Positions 1 through 11,525 of a stretch of DNA of 64,000 bases are shown here, one piece after another. The position numbers were made by a program, and so were the translations under genes. The stretch comes from Musa acuminata AAA Group (taxonomy: Eukaryota; Streptophyta; Magnoliopsida; Zingiberales; Musaceae): positions 32,903,001 through 32,967,000 of the forward strand of contig NC_088330.1 in the NCBI RefSeq assembly GCF_036884655.1, given 5' to 3'. The notes beneath the pieces are model-generated. The model was given only the letters and a program-made list of their open reading frames with translations. It was not told where the DNA came from and made no database searches. Every line of letters begins with the position of its first letter. The first letter of the stretch is position 1.

Positions 1-804
1 GCGAGTACTGTTCTTGACTCACCCTTTACAACTCCGCCAATGGCTTTCTGCAGCGGCTAGCTCAGCATGTGTGTGCAGGGCCCTGAGGAGATGTCGATAC
101 GTATGTGGTGAAGGCAAGGCAGGACCAATTTGGCTCAGAGATCCTTCATGGCGCCCCCTCTTCCTCTGGTTGTGGTAGCTGATTATGGTCGTCCCTACCA
201 TGTGACCTGTTGCATGATCCCTTCTTCCTTTCTCAGCAAAATTACCCAGCTTTGAAGCTTACGTGCATGAGATGCAATCTGGCCGCATGACAGAACCTGA
301 GACTAAGAACTAGGTACTCTCGAACATGGTGGTCCATATTGGCATCTTCCCTCGGTGATTTCACGGTTTCCACTGCAGTTACCTTTGGGCCATCTCCTAG
401 GAACACACCTTTCTTCATGATGCAACAACATGTGCGTGATGCCTGCCATTTACGCACCCAACTCTCCATTGATTTGAGAGCTTGTAATGCGGCAACAAAA
501 ACAGGTTCATATGTAACCTTTCATGGACAATTACCCTACACCAGAAGCTGATGCAGAGGCTTCCTTGCAGAGAATAAAGCAGAGTCATTTCTGAGAGGGG
601 GCGGGTAGGTGATCAATCAATTGTGGGCAATGGAGGCCTCATCGGTTCCCCCAATGGCAAGTTGAGAAGCGTGGAGAACGGCGGCAACTGTCTATTCTAT
701 GGCGCCCAATGGAGCCACTCCTCGTGCCCAAAAGTTCCACAAGCAACCAATGTCCTCACGCTCGTGAGCTGTACCAAGAAAAAATATGACCAAGGGAGAG
801 ATGT

Positions 805-856
<52 letters not shown>

Positions 857-1936
857 GAACTAATCTTGCAGTTGATTACAGTCGAGATTTAGACTCTTGA
901 AAGAGCCGATCTTTCCCCCACGAAAGAGCTGAAAAGAAGTAGAGAAAAACAAATGGACAACTCGAAATGGTGAGGAAGAAAAGGGGACGGCTTTGCTTTC
1001 CGGCTGTTCTTCTTCTTCCCGCCAATGGGTCCTTCTACTAAAAGCTCACATTCCCAGGGATCCACATTGGAAGCCCTAGCTCTGCATCTCGCCCTCTTCT
1101 CGGTTTCCTCTCGGTTAGTACCCCGAGATTTCCATCTTTGATTCCCGGGGAGCTTAGCAGCATCAAGGTGGCCGATTTCGGCCTTGATAGGATGATTCGT
1201 AATAATAGGTATGTTATTACCGCTATCGATGCACGAAAAGAAGGATTTTTCCTGAACTTGCATGTTCTGGATTCTAGACATGGCGGCGACAAGATTTGAC
1301 GTTTCTGAAAACTATCGTCCGATTTTAACGCCGCAAATTCTTGCAGCATATGGTTGTCAAAATCAGAAATCATCTCCGGTGTAGCTGGTAATTAATTTCT
1401 TTCAGCGAGTAGAAGTAGGGTGGAAATCTGTCTTGCATTTTCCTCTGAAAACAAAGTCTTTGTTCTTTTAGTGATTGCGGAGTTCATTTGCTGCAAATGT
1501 AGCGCTTTACCATACTTCTTTCGATGGTGGTGGACTCCTTTCGGCTTGATTATGGGTTGTAGATGCTGATTGTTTTACCGTACCGCTAAAAGTACAATAC
1601 AGTAGCAATTTTGCCGTTTAGTCGAATGTATGTGTTGGTCTTCATAACCCATCTATAGTTTGTCCGACCCTTTTTGACAGACTTGTAGTTTTGAGTGTTA
1701 AGAAACAGGAATTTTCAAAAGGAATAAACGTACTTTGGGTAAAGTTTGGTTTATTTTGTTTCTAGAGATCCTTTTCCCTCTTCATTAGCTGCTGGCTGAG
1801 TGCTTCTGAGATCTGAATGCCATTGACAGTGATGCTTAATTTGAATACCTTGCAGGTCAAGATATGCTTTTATAGCTTGCTTCTGTTGGTTCTGAGAAAG
1901 GTATAACAATCTGCTGAAGAAAGTTCACAGGTGAAG
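1..1936. other. 5' flank and probable 5' leader of the TRM-like gene
   Basis: No protein-coding gene was recognised here. A (GA)n microsatellite lies at 808-850. The stretch from about 960 to 1380 is richer in GC and probably contains the first, non-coding exon of the downstream gene. An acceptor-like CAG just before 1931 suggests a 5' UTR intron that ends six bases before the start codon. The small ORFs on both strands show no recognisable domain. Confidence 0.5.
808..850. repeat. (GA)n microsatellite
   Basis: An uninterrupted GA dinucleotide run of about 21 units, upstream of the TRM-like gene. Confidence 0.95.
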
Positions 1937-4900
1937 ATGGTAGGAATACTGCAATTCTTTGATTTTGGTCAGGGTAGATCCTCCCACAAGCTGCCGCTGC
2001 TTAGTAGACGCAACGATGGTGAGATTTCTGTCCCTTCAAATCTAGTGTTTTCTGTTTATCCAACACTAGAATGCAAGATGTTTGTGGTAATGCCACTGTC
2101 GTTAGTTACAGCCAGCCATACTCTAAAAGGAGAATTACAGTGCACTGTAACTGATTAAATTTTTACCTTTACTCTGTGTTCCAGAACTTATCTTTTCATT
2201 GAAATTAGCTTCTGTATGTATTGGTGCCTCTGCAGGGCTTGAAGCTCCTAGGAACAGCTTGGAGTTTCCAATGGAAGCATATCAGAGCTTTCAAGTGGCT
2301 CATGAGGACATTCCGGTAGGTTGTTTGGTTGATATTTTGCATCATTTCACCTGAAATGAGAGTTGTTTACTTTTTATAGAGCAGCCTTTTGCCTCACAAG
2401 TGCCAGAATATAATTTGGTTTTGTCCATTACTTCCTGTACTGTCTTCATCTGCAGCACAAACCCTTGCTATGCTTGCTGGTTTTGTAATCTTGGTACCAT
2501 TATGTTTCTGGATTACATATTGTTTTGTAAAGCAACAACTCATAATTTTTTAGGTGGACTTTCTAGGTTTAGGGCTTGTGTTCTCTCAATCTTGAAATAT
2601 TATTGTGAAGATTTGATATGCTTGTTCGATGTGCATGATCATTTCAGTACTCCCATCGTTACTCCAACAAAGATGGTGTCTGTCAAAATGGAGCTCGTAT
2701 GAAAGAGTTGATTGATGATGAGATGTCCAAAAGAACAAAGGATCGATGCAACGGACCAAGTGTGGTGGCCAGACTGATGGGAATGGATGCACTACCTTCA
2801 GACATCAAGCCTGTGATCCATGCGAAGGAGCCGAATGACATGAAGAAACCAAGAAAGGAGCTTGCCAGTATCTCTTCTAATCAGCAAGCCTCGCTAATCT
2901 TGAAAACCATGAGACAGTCGAATGAGTTTTTGCCTTATCAAATCGAGCAAGATTTTGATCAGCATACCAAGGACCATGATATGGATAAACCACAACCAAG
3001 AGAGCATCCTCAAGAGGAATTATTGCAGAAGTTCAAGAAGGAATTTGAGGAATGGCAAGCATCCAAGGTATGGGAGAGATCAGTGACCCTTGAACTCGGA
3101 AATGACCTTCGAAAGGAAAAACATATAAACACGTCTCCACAAGAAATTCTCAACAGTTTTGTGGATGCCAAGAGAAATTCATTTGTGAAGAAAACCACAG
3201 AGTTCAAACGTCATGTTCCATCAGCTAGACTAGACACACATTGGGAACAAGAGGACCTTCTGAGTTCTGAAGCTTCTGTGAGTAAACATAGTGAAACTGG
3301 ACTAACAAAAGACAATTTTTTCGGAGACAATGCACGAAGTAAGTCCTTTGCTCCTAAATCTGATCATGAGATGGAGATATCTACTTTGCCACGAAGGATA
3401 GTGATTCTTAGACCTGATTACGAGATGAATGACAACACTGAAGAGTCCTGCTTATGCTCACCTGTGATGTTACAGAAAGGAAAGAACATGCATGATTTCC
3501 TTGAACAGGTCAAGGAAAGACTCATTATTGAAATTGAAGGGAAACCCAGCCTTGAGACCACAACTATATGGGCTCAGTCTGAGGCTTTTGCCAGCGAAAG
3601 GTTATCTGATTGCAAACAAATTGTACCAAAAACTGTCAAAGGGTTAAGTGAATCTTTTTCTATAGGTAACAAGACTACATTGATGCAATCAAGATCGACA
3701 AGGTCATATAGAAATGACGTCCAATTCAGTGGACGGAGTTCCCCAGAGTTTATCCACCAGGATTCTAAAAAACTAATGTCAGAAAGGTTGAAGAATGTCC
3801 AGAAGGATGACATAGATATAATGGATCCTTTAATTTCCAGTGGGAGACTAATTACATCGATTTCAAGCAAAGAAGCAGAGAAATTCAATTCTATGCAGTA
3901 TCTTTCCAAGAAGAGCAGTAAAAAGGTAGCCTCCTGGGAAGAGAAGAAATTTCTAAATGAGTCAAAATCTTTTAGACATGACCAGGGGCAGGCATTTGAT
4001 GTTGGTGATGAGTCTCCACCGAATCTTTTCAGATCATTTTCTGCTCCTGTTTCTCGAACTGCTTTTGGGAAACTTCTTTTAGAAGACAGGAATGCAACGG
4101 CAGCAGTCCACATCTGCAGGAAACATGAAGCATCTGAAAATGACTTAATGGAAGCGAGGAAAAAGACGAAAGATGGGTTTAACATAAAAAACAGAGTTTC
4201 AAGCTTGAAACAAAATTTTACATTAAAGGGTAAGCTTTTTGGGAAGAGGATCCAATTGATGGATGAATCAAGTGAAGATGAATTTCTATTCATGAAAGAT
4301 ACTGAAACTTCACCTTTTGTCATGAACTTTGGCTTTGAACAGGCAAGTTCTATGTTAAAAATTAGTTGATCCTTTCATAAGATTTGTTTATCTGATTGGA
4401 TCTGATGAACTCAGGAGAACTCAACTGAGGTTCCACCAAGCCCAGCATCAGTGTGCAGCAGCCCCCATGATGAGATCTGTAGGCCTTACTATCCAAGTCC
4501 AGTATCTCCACTGGAGGCACTATTCCATGAAGACCATCCTTCCTTACCAGCTTCAGGAGAACCAAACTCAAATATTCCTGGTAGGGACTTCCTTAACATC
4601 TCTGTCACTCTCATGCCTGTTTGTATAACATATTTATCAGCATAAATGATCTATTCTCCCTCAGAACAATCAATGCATTTGAAAAGAACATCCTTGCGCA
4701 TAGACATCCAGAGGCCCATAACTTATAAGCAGCAAGCAATCAGTGTTTGGTGGTCCATTAAGATGCTAATGCGATAAAACTAGCACATCAAGTATCATGT
4801 TAGCATCTGCTATCTTGTCTGCGTCTGACATATAAATGCAAAATAAAGCTGAAGAAGAAAAGGATTGCATAAGCAGCCATCTTTAGAATCTTCCACATGT

Positions 4901-5607
4901 ATGGAGTAGTTTTAATTTCATAGAGCAGCTGTGATGATTGAAAGAATTTAACTACGATATTCTTCTTGTCTTTTTCAGAGTCAAATTTGCTAGAAGAAGT
5001 TGACTATGATAGATCTGAGGAAGCAACAGATGAATTAAAACCTGCTGAAGATGAACTTCCCGAGATAGAAGGCAACACAAAAGCTTATATAAGAGATATC
5101 CTAATTACTTGTGGCCTGTTTGAAAGAAATCACTTTAATCAGTGCCTCTGGGAGTGGGATACCCCAAGAAAACCAATTCCTCTATTGGTGTTTGATGAAG
5201 TCGAGGAAACATATCGAAGAAATGACAAGCTGGAGAGTAGGACATCCCTCATTTGTGAGGGCGAAGACGCTGACTTTAGTCATAGAATTCTATTCAGTTT
5301 GCTGAACGAGGCATTGCTAAGGGTTACGCAGAATTCAAAGCCTGGCTCTACAGTGAAGAAATGGTTCCCAGGTCCCGGAAGAGTACCACAAGGGGACCAA
5401 CTCTTGGACAGCTTGTGGCATCTGATTCAAGTGTTCATCAACCCACCTGTGGATGAATCACATCCTTTAGAGAGCATTGTAGCCCAAGAGATGAATCAAA
5501 CTTCGTGGTCTGGTATGTTGCATGAGGATGTCGATATAATCTCAGTGGAGATAGAGCTTTTAATTGTAGAAAATTTGATTGATGAGCTTGTATGTAGTTT
5601 GTCATAG
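1937..5607 (+). CDS. TRM-like protein with VARLMGMD motif and DUF4378 domain
   Basis: Five coding exons are inferred: 1937-2018, 2236-2315, 2648-4342, 4415-4580 and 4979-5607. All join in phase and give 883 residues. The N-terminus MVGILQFFDF and the segment GLEAPRNSLEFPME resemble the TON1-recruiting-motif (TRM) / DUF3741-DUF4378 family. The hallmark VVARLMGMD lies near residues 93-101. The C-terminal exon (about residues 708-880, from AYIRDILITCGLF to IDELVCSL) matches the DUF4378 pattern. The middle is hydrophilic, Ser- and Lys-rich and probably disordered. TRM proteins in Arabidopsis bind TON1 and act at cortical microtubules and the preprophase band; that role here is by family only. The third intron (4343-4414) starts with GC, in the context CAG|GCAAGT, instead of GT. 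Reading through it ends the protein after eight extra codons. The ATG at 1937 was chosen because it begins the conserved N-terminus. Confidence 0.85.
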
Positions 5608-6172
5608 TCATTCATAGTCTCCTATGTTTGTGTTTGGGATGATGATGCTGCTGCTTCTTTTTTCTTTCTATCTGTGAATCCAGTGTCAATATTGTCTTGT
5701 TAATCTTTGTATAGAGAAAAATATTGGTACAGCTTTGTGAAAGTATGTTTTCTAAAGTGCTTGTCTCAAGAAAAGTTCATCAGTATCGGGTGTTAATTGA
5801 TGCTGAATGATATCAATTGTAGCTGGACATTTTGTGTTATTCCTTGTTCGATGTTGGATGACATCTATTCCTTATTAACATTCTTTTTAGACTAAGAACA
5901 AATGAGTGAGATGGTAGAGAATGTTGCAGCTCAATCCAGCATCTGAAACAAGAGATTTCCAGAATCTAAAGACAACATTATTCCGAGACCATAACATCTA
6001 ATGTTTCCTTTATTGTTCCACTCTGTTGCATGGTTTTGAGTTCTCACAGCAGCAGCATTATTGTTGAGGATTTGCGACCTTCTTAGAACGATTTATCGAC
6101 GCCCACTACATCTAAAAGCCGAAGTATCCGACGAAGAGCACTCGTTAACCAAAACGACGTAGAAGTGCTTCC
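5608..6172. other. Convergent intergenic region: 3' UTRs of the TRM-like and metallothionein genes
   Basis: AT-rich sequence between two convergent genes. It must contain both 3' UTRs and polyadenylation sites. No further gene or repeat was seen. Confidence 0.5.
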
Positions 6173-6523
6173 TCAGGCCGCGGAACAGGCGGCGCAGCCG
6201 CAGTTAGGCCGGCAAGTGCACGAGGCCTTGCCCGCCGCGGTGGCCCCGCCGCACGCGCACGGGTTGCAGTTGCAGTGGTCGCCGCACGTGCACAGGGTAT
6301 GCCGCACTTCCCCACCGCCGCCAGTCGAGCACCTGCACGCCGTTCCTCCACAGAAGCAGGGAAGAAGGAAACAGGAGAACGGAGTTACTACCCACTACAT
6401 GCATGCCTAGTAACGAGGAAGAGATCGGATTCAGAGAAGGAACGGCTGGGATCACCTGCAGGCGTTGCCGCCAGGGCAAGGGACGACGCAGCCGCACGCG
6501 TTGTTGCAACCCCTGTCCGCCAT
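6173..6523 (-). CDS. Type 4 (Ec-type) metallothionein
   Basis: Two exons, 6456-6523 and 6173-6332 (reverse strand), are joined across a 123-bp GT-AG intron (6333-6455) and encode 75 residues. The protein has 17 cysteines in three clusters: CNNACGCVVPCPGGNACRC at residues 6-24, CTCGDHCNCNPCAC at 37-50 and CTCRPNCGCAAC at 61-72. This is the arrangement and cysteine count of plant type 4 (Ec) metallothioneins, which bind zinc and are expressed mainly in seeds and embryos. The start MADRGC matches the family, and the stop TGA is at 6175-6173. The intron interrupts the Arg codon at the end of cluster 1. Both exons are too short to stand out as single-frame ORFs. Upstream sequence contains a CACGTG ABRE/G-box and a GCATGC RY element, as expected for an ABA- and seed-regulated gene. 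No key cysteine is missing. Confidence 0.9.
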
Positions 6524-6557
6524 CGATCTCTCTCTCTCTCTCTCCTCGTCGAACACC

Positions 6558-6563
6558 TTTATA
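6558..6563 (-). promoter_or_regulatory. Possible TATA box of the metallothionein gene
   Basis: TATAAA on the reverse strand, 35 bases upstream of the ATG. It would leave a very short 5' UTR, so the true start site may use another element. It sits inside a near-palindrome (about 6552-6570). Confidence 0.35.
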
Positions 6564-6611
6564 AGGTGTTGAAGTCGTCGGAGAGGGACGAGGCGCGAGC
6601 ACCGTGGCCAC

Positions 6612-6617
6612 CACGTG
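6612..6617 (-). promoter_or_regulatory. ABRE / G-box (CACGTG) upstream of the metallothionein gene
   Basis: A perfect CACGTG core, in the context TCACGTGG on the gene strand, about 90 bases upstream of the start codon. bZIP factors of the ABI5/ABF type bind this motif in seed- and ABA-responsive genes. Confidence 0.5.
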
Positions 6618-6671
6618 ACGCGCTCCGGCGTTACAGAGCGCGAGGAAAGGTGACGACGGCCACGCATCGGT

Positions 6672-6677
6672 GCATGC
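6672..6677. promoter_or_regulatory. RY element (GCATGC) upstream of the metallothionein gene
   Basis: A palindromic GCATGC about 150 bases upstream of the start codon. B3 factors such as ABI3, FUS3 and LEC2 bind this core in seed genes. A second RY-like CATGCATG lies inside the intron at 6398-6405. Confidence 0.4.
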
Positions 6678-6732
6678 GTGCAACGTCGACGGAACACTTG
6701 ACCACTCTCTACCCTACCACAGATGCTACCGA

Positions 6733-6735
<3 letters not shown>

Positions 6736-6784
<49 letters not shown>
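6736..6784. repeat. (AT)n microsatellite
   Basis: An uninterrupted AT dinucleotide run of about 24 units, upstream of the metallothionein gene. Confidence 0.95.
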
Positions 6785-6786
<2 letters not shown>

Positions 6787-6939
6787 CTTAGCTAAATTAA
6801 TGGATGATATGGTTTGCTTCCTTTGGCTAATCCACTTGCTGTTTCCAGGAATGAGAGCGAGAGGTTTGTATTCGTGCCGTCTAATGATTTGGAGCTGCTA
6901 AGATCTCTGAAAGGCATCGCAGCTACAAATTCAAAGAGG

Positions 6940-7025
6940 GTTTATCACCTTTTTGGGCATCTTTCCAAGTAGTTCCATCATTGAAGCCACATGATCCTGC
7001 AATGGTATCTACTGGTAATTGAGTC
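6940..7025 (-). pseudogene. Displaced copy of SRPK exon 3 with flanking intron
   Basis: The 48-bp block 6949-6996 (reverse strand) reads DHVASMMELLGKMPKK and matches exon 3 of the SRPK gene at 14674-14721 (DHLALMMELLGKMPKK). Similarity continues into both flanking introns. An AG acceptor and a GT donor are both present and the reading frame is open. It lies 7.7 kb downstream of the functional exon on the same strand. Because intron sequence is included, it arose by DNA duplication and not retroposition. No other SRPK exon was recognised nearby, so it is an isolated fragment. Confidence 0.8.
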
Positions 7026-8520
7026 GATTATAACTTCTACTGTCGATCAATCGGAAGGATTTGATTCCTCTTCTCTTCCTCATCCGACTCCGACTCCGCC
7101 TTCCTCCAGCCCGGGTGTTGGCGGCGATGGCAGCTCCGCGGCACCGAGGGAGTCGGTCACATTCGCAAGGCGAAGCAGCTGATCCGATTTGTGAACGTGG
7201 AGGCGCTCGGACAGAGGCCGCTACCTTTGTCCGCATCTTAGATGACGCCAATGTCGTCCTCTTGTTCGGAGACAAGGTCGCCCTCTTTCTCGATTTCTTG
7301 TTCCTTTTTCGTGAAAATTCCATCATATTATGCATCCTCCAACTCCAATTATAGTTATATTTGTTTATCTTTTCGACGGAGTGAGAAAAAATTGAACGCC
7401 GATAGTTTGCATCAAATTGTTGTAGCCATTTTCCTTGTCGTTTCTTATAGTGAGACATAATAAAAAAAAAATCGTGTTGTGCTAGGTCTTGAAGGAGTTT
7501 GAAGCTGATGGATTGCCGATTCCTCTATTGTAGATTTAGGTTTCTTTCTATCCTGCCTTGTTTGGATGACTAAGTAGGGAATTCCAAAAAGAACAGAATT
7601 GTTTTTTTCAATCGTTTGCTTGTTGCTATCTCTTAACTTTATTCATATTAGTCCTCTGGGTTTAGAGTTCTGGTAGGTTGCTAATCAGAATCTTGTGAGA
7701 TCAGCCAATGTAGAGCTGCTCAGGGCAAACCCTAGAAAGCAGATCTGAACTACTTCAAGAAAAGAAGCATAGAAATTTTATTGAGGATGAATCATTTCCT
7801 TACAATGAGAAGAAATATCTTTTTATAGGGTTATGCTTCGTTTTCTGCAAGTAAAATGATATGGAGTATTCTGGCAAATAAGTACTTAAATTTACAGATG
7901 AGTAAATCCTATATATTCTAGTAAAATGATTTGGCTAAGTAAATCTTGAAAATGCCTAAAATATGGGGATGAAATCTTATATAAAAATAAACAAATTATA
8001 TTACACAAAAATAAATTTTATAGATAATGCTAATGGATGTGTTGCATTAGACATCTCCACTTGGGGAGAACTTGTCCAGAGCTCACAGATTAAATTTGTA
8101 GCCTTTCGTTTCATAAGAATAAATGCTTAAATAAGTTATCTAGTGCAATATTTTCTTGAGTCGATAATTCATGAATTCCAGCCAAGGATGGTAGAACTTC
8201 ATCATGAATGGTTATCAGATTAGGCAAGCTCATTATTTAATGCCACTTGACATGGCACAAAAGGGATAATAAGAGGCTACTCATGACAAACAAAGCAGAT
8301 CTAATTTACACTAAGAAAAGAATCATTAAAAATTTTATGATAGGTACGATGGTTGCTAATCCTATTTTGTCATAAAATAGGCTGTCCAATCTATAAACAT
8401 TAAAATAATTATAGATGTTTTGAATGAGACTAGCGAAATTGCTCGAGGGTGTCATTTCTCAAATGGATTGGTAGATATGGATAGACACGTACGAGTCTGA
8501 TTGGTTTCTTGAACCTTGAT
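7026..8520. other. Gene-poor region with a GC-rich island
   Basis: A GC-rich island at about 7060-7290 could be a broken first exon. One frame gives ESVTFARRSS, but all frames close quickly and no family could be assigned. The rest is AT-rich with no recognisable coding sequence. Confidence 0.35.
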
Positions 8521-8529
8521 GTGAAAGAT

Positions 8530-8640
8530 TCATAAGACAATGATGAAGATCAAACCTATAAACATATGGTAGATATACTCACAAAACAAATGATTGACAA
8601 AATGACTCATGTGTATGATTTCACTCTAAGTTAAAAAGTC
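8530..8640 (+). mobile_element. Degenerate Ty1-copia pol remnant (RNase H C-terminus)
   Basis: One frame reads DEDQTYKHMVDILTKQM followed by IDKMTHVYDF. This resembles the conserved end of copia polyproteins (…A/VDxLTKxM). Upstream frames are interrupted and no full domain survives. Confidence 0.45.
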
Positions 8641-10549
8641 CTCTTTTTTAGAAACTTAAAGAAAGTAAACTTTTAGATTGGTTGATAAAGTGATAAATTC
8701 TGTGAATACATAGAATTTCCTAGTTGCATGTCAGTAAACTTTTATTTCACTAGTTGCGTGTCAGTGAGTGGAACCAAACTCAACTCTTGATGCACAAGGG
8801 TGAAGCCCTTGCTTGTTTACTTATTTCGTTGCTCGTTTCTTAGCTAAGCACTGTTCTGTTTCTAACACTGATCTTATTTCCCGACCCTGCTGTTGTGCTA
8901 TCTAGTGATTATCCTAAGTCCAAGTTAAACCCCTGGCATGCAAATCTAGAGATTTTCTTTTTTTTTTATTGTAACTTGATACAATTAATTGATTTTGTTA
9001 GAGACTGTACCATAACAAATTTGGATATTAAGGAAAACAAGTATCATAATTTGGAAGAAATAATAAATTGCTTCAAGAAGAAATTAAAACAAATGAATTA
9101 TCTAAACTATTTCTCTGGAGCGGAAGACTAGAAATTCAACTTGTAAACTTGGGTTATCTTGATGTGGATAAGTTTGAGGCAACATGCCTAGTGACATCAA
9201 ATTAAAAGTATCTTTGAAATTTATTTAGTCTTCAAATATTTGTTCATATGGGAATTTAATTCCACATCTTAAGTTATTTTAAGATTTGATTAGTCAAAAC
9301 AAAGGTTTGTTATGTAGGAATTTAGGCTAAAATATTTCATGATATTATTTCATTTGCAACATTAAAATATAAGTATACATGAGTTATTTTTTGTCATTGT
9401 AAGGAATGTCTCCTGGTTCATCATCAAGAAAATTTCTATCTTCCTCTTTTTACTGTATCTTAGGTGCGCTAGAGTTTGCCACGAGCAACCTTATAATATC
9501 AAATTTATGTTAGTGCTGTCTTTTTGTATTTCATTTCCCTGCCTGCTGGATTGAATATGTCTCTTGCAATAAAAGTTGTTGAGGATAGTTTAAACTATAG
9601 TGAGCTCATGATGTTGATATTTTACATTACTGCATGATGCTTTCTGATTGAAAACCAGTTCTCTACTGAGTCAATCCTGACCATTTCCACATGATAGCAG
9701 TTACGGACAACTTGGAGGTACACTGGTCTTTGGTAAGTAACATTAAGATGTTCGTCAAGTTTGCCACTAATTCAAGTATGAACTCTTAAAACCATTTTCT
9801 TCGGTCTCTCCATCATGTTACTCCATGTTTGTAAGAAAGACTGCTCTCCTTAATCTAACATGTGGGAATGATCCAAGGAGAGAGGAGTTGAAGGAGCTAA
9901 AACAAAAAAGAAAGAGGAAATCAATATGATTGCGCGTAAGCAAGTCCGACACATATTCTGATCAGGGTTGGGGTGTCTAATTATTCAGATTGGTCTTTTC
10001 ACTCAGCTTAGATTCTAGTTCATGTGAGATGTCATGGAGATGATCACCTTATTAACCACCATGGTTGCCCTCTTGCTTGATACATATTCTTTTCTTTTCA
10101 CATCAAGAGATCTAATGTATCAAGACTTTACATTGGCTCTTCTTGTGGAGATAAAAGAAGTTATATCAAAAGTACAATTATAACATGGAGGAGAAATATT
10201 ACAAGAGTATGTTGGACAAAAAAGTCATGAAAGAGAAATCGAATAGTAGAAAAACCTTTTAATATCATAGTGCCCTAGTTTTGTATGCTTCCGAGATGTA
10301 ATGTTAAAACATTCACACCTTTTGCAATTGTTATTCTCTTTTTAGTAAGTACTTTCATAAATACTATCACTGCAATCTTGTAGTTTTTTATTTAATACTT
10401 TCATCTACAAATGGGAGCTATATCTCTATTCATGTCTGTTTATCATGGTGTCATGTCTTATGAATGAATCGTGATCAATTATCCTTCAAATTATATTTAT
10501 TTATCTTTGATAATTACCAAAATATAGTGGGAAAGATGATGGAGGAAGC
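8641..10549. other. AT-rich intergenic DNA, nothing recognised
   Basis: No gene, complete mobile element or structured repeat could be supported. The ORF at 8895-9131 has low-complexity composition and no recognisable motif. Confidence 0.4.
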
Positions 10550-10695
10550 TTCTTACATGAAGATGATAATGAACGAGTAGATAGAGGTCCTGAGGAGGCA
10601 AATCTCCGCCTACGCCACCATCTCCGAGCAACTGATGGAGATACACAGGGCCATCAAAACACTGCAAGACTCATTCTCAAGTTTTCTCTCCTAAA
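10550..10695 (+). pseudogene. WOX13-like N-terminal fragment, broken by a stop
   Basis: After an in-frame TAG, one frame reads IEVLRRQISAYATISEQLMEIHRAIKTLQDS and then a stop. This resembles the conserved N-terminal segment before the homeodomain of WOX13-clade proteins. No homeodomain follows within several kilobases. I judge it a decayed gene fragment; identification is from memory of the motif only. Confidence 0.4.
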
Positions 10696-11525
10696 AATTT
10701 GATTTTTGGTTTAAGATAGAGTTGAATTGGCAATTTTTGTGATAATTCTCTGTTTTAGCATAGAAGGGTAGGTCCTGAGTAATGGAAAACTTGATTTGTT
10801 GCTTGAATATTCATTTCATCGAATCAAGCTAATTCTATTGGGTATCATTTATCTTGAAATTTATATGAAGGCTTTGGAAATATAAATTATTAGGCACCTA
10901 TATGGCTTGGTGAACTTGAAGGTATATTGCAGAGATAATAATGTTGTTAATGTCATGTTGATTAATCCACATCATTCCTATTAAAATAGCTTTCTTTTGT
11001 TCATGGTCGAGTAGAATTAGAATCATATCACATTACTGAATAGGATACCCTATCAATCAATCCCACTACGTGGATGAGAACATGAGATAATATAATATTT
11101 CATTTAAGAACATATGGATTATTATTTTATTAAAGATAAAAGATGTGAATTAAGTGAGAAGTGAATTGGAGTTCATCCATGTACTTGCATAAACCCTGTG
11201 GTTCAAGCCATAACTAGAGTTCTAACTTAAGTAGATGAATTAGCAATGGAGATGATGTTCTCAATGTGCCATTCCTATCTATTGAGATAGCTTTATTTTT
11301 TTCATGGATTAAGTAGAAATAGAAACATATAATTGTTGATTTGGGTTACCCAATCAAAAAAGTCTCACCACATCTGCTTTGTTGACATTAGTGTGCTAAC
11401 TTGGTTATATAATGTGGTTATTGATTATTCTAGTCATTCGTTTATAAATGTCTATGACAATGGACATGTAATTGTCCCCTGAGTTCTCATGGGAATACTT
11501 ACCAGAATTATGTGTGTGAGAATAT
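10696..11525. other. AT-rich intergenic DNA with a degenerate internal duplication
   Basis: Segments around 10965-11070 and 11258-11380 share the same order of short motifs (cattcctat, atagctt, ttcatgg, gtagaa, ccaatcaa), about 295 bp apart. This suggests an old direct duplication. No coding sequence was recognised. Confidence 0.35.

Noticed and set aside
3574..4323. A 249-codon ORF on the - strand inside TRM exon 3
   Set aside because: Antisense to a well-supported coding exon; Phe/Ser/Leu-rich shadow sequence.
6145..6351. A 68-codon ORF rich in Ala and Arg on the - strand
   Set aside because: Out-of-frame reading of metallothionein exon 2. The true frame is the Cys-rich one.
7061..7354. 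A CSLD-like N-terminus (ESVTFARRSS) in the GC-rich island
   Set aside because: Similarity covers only about ten residues, then stops and frame changes follow. It is too short to name a gene.
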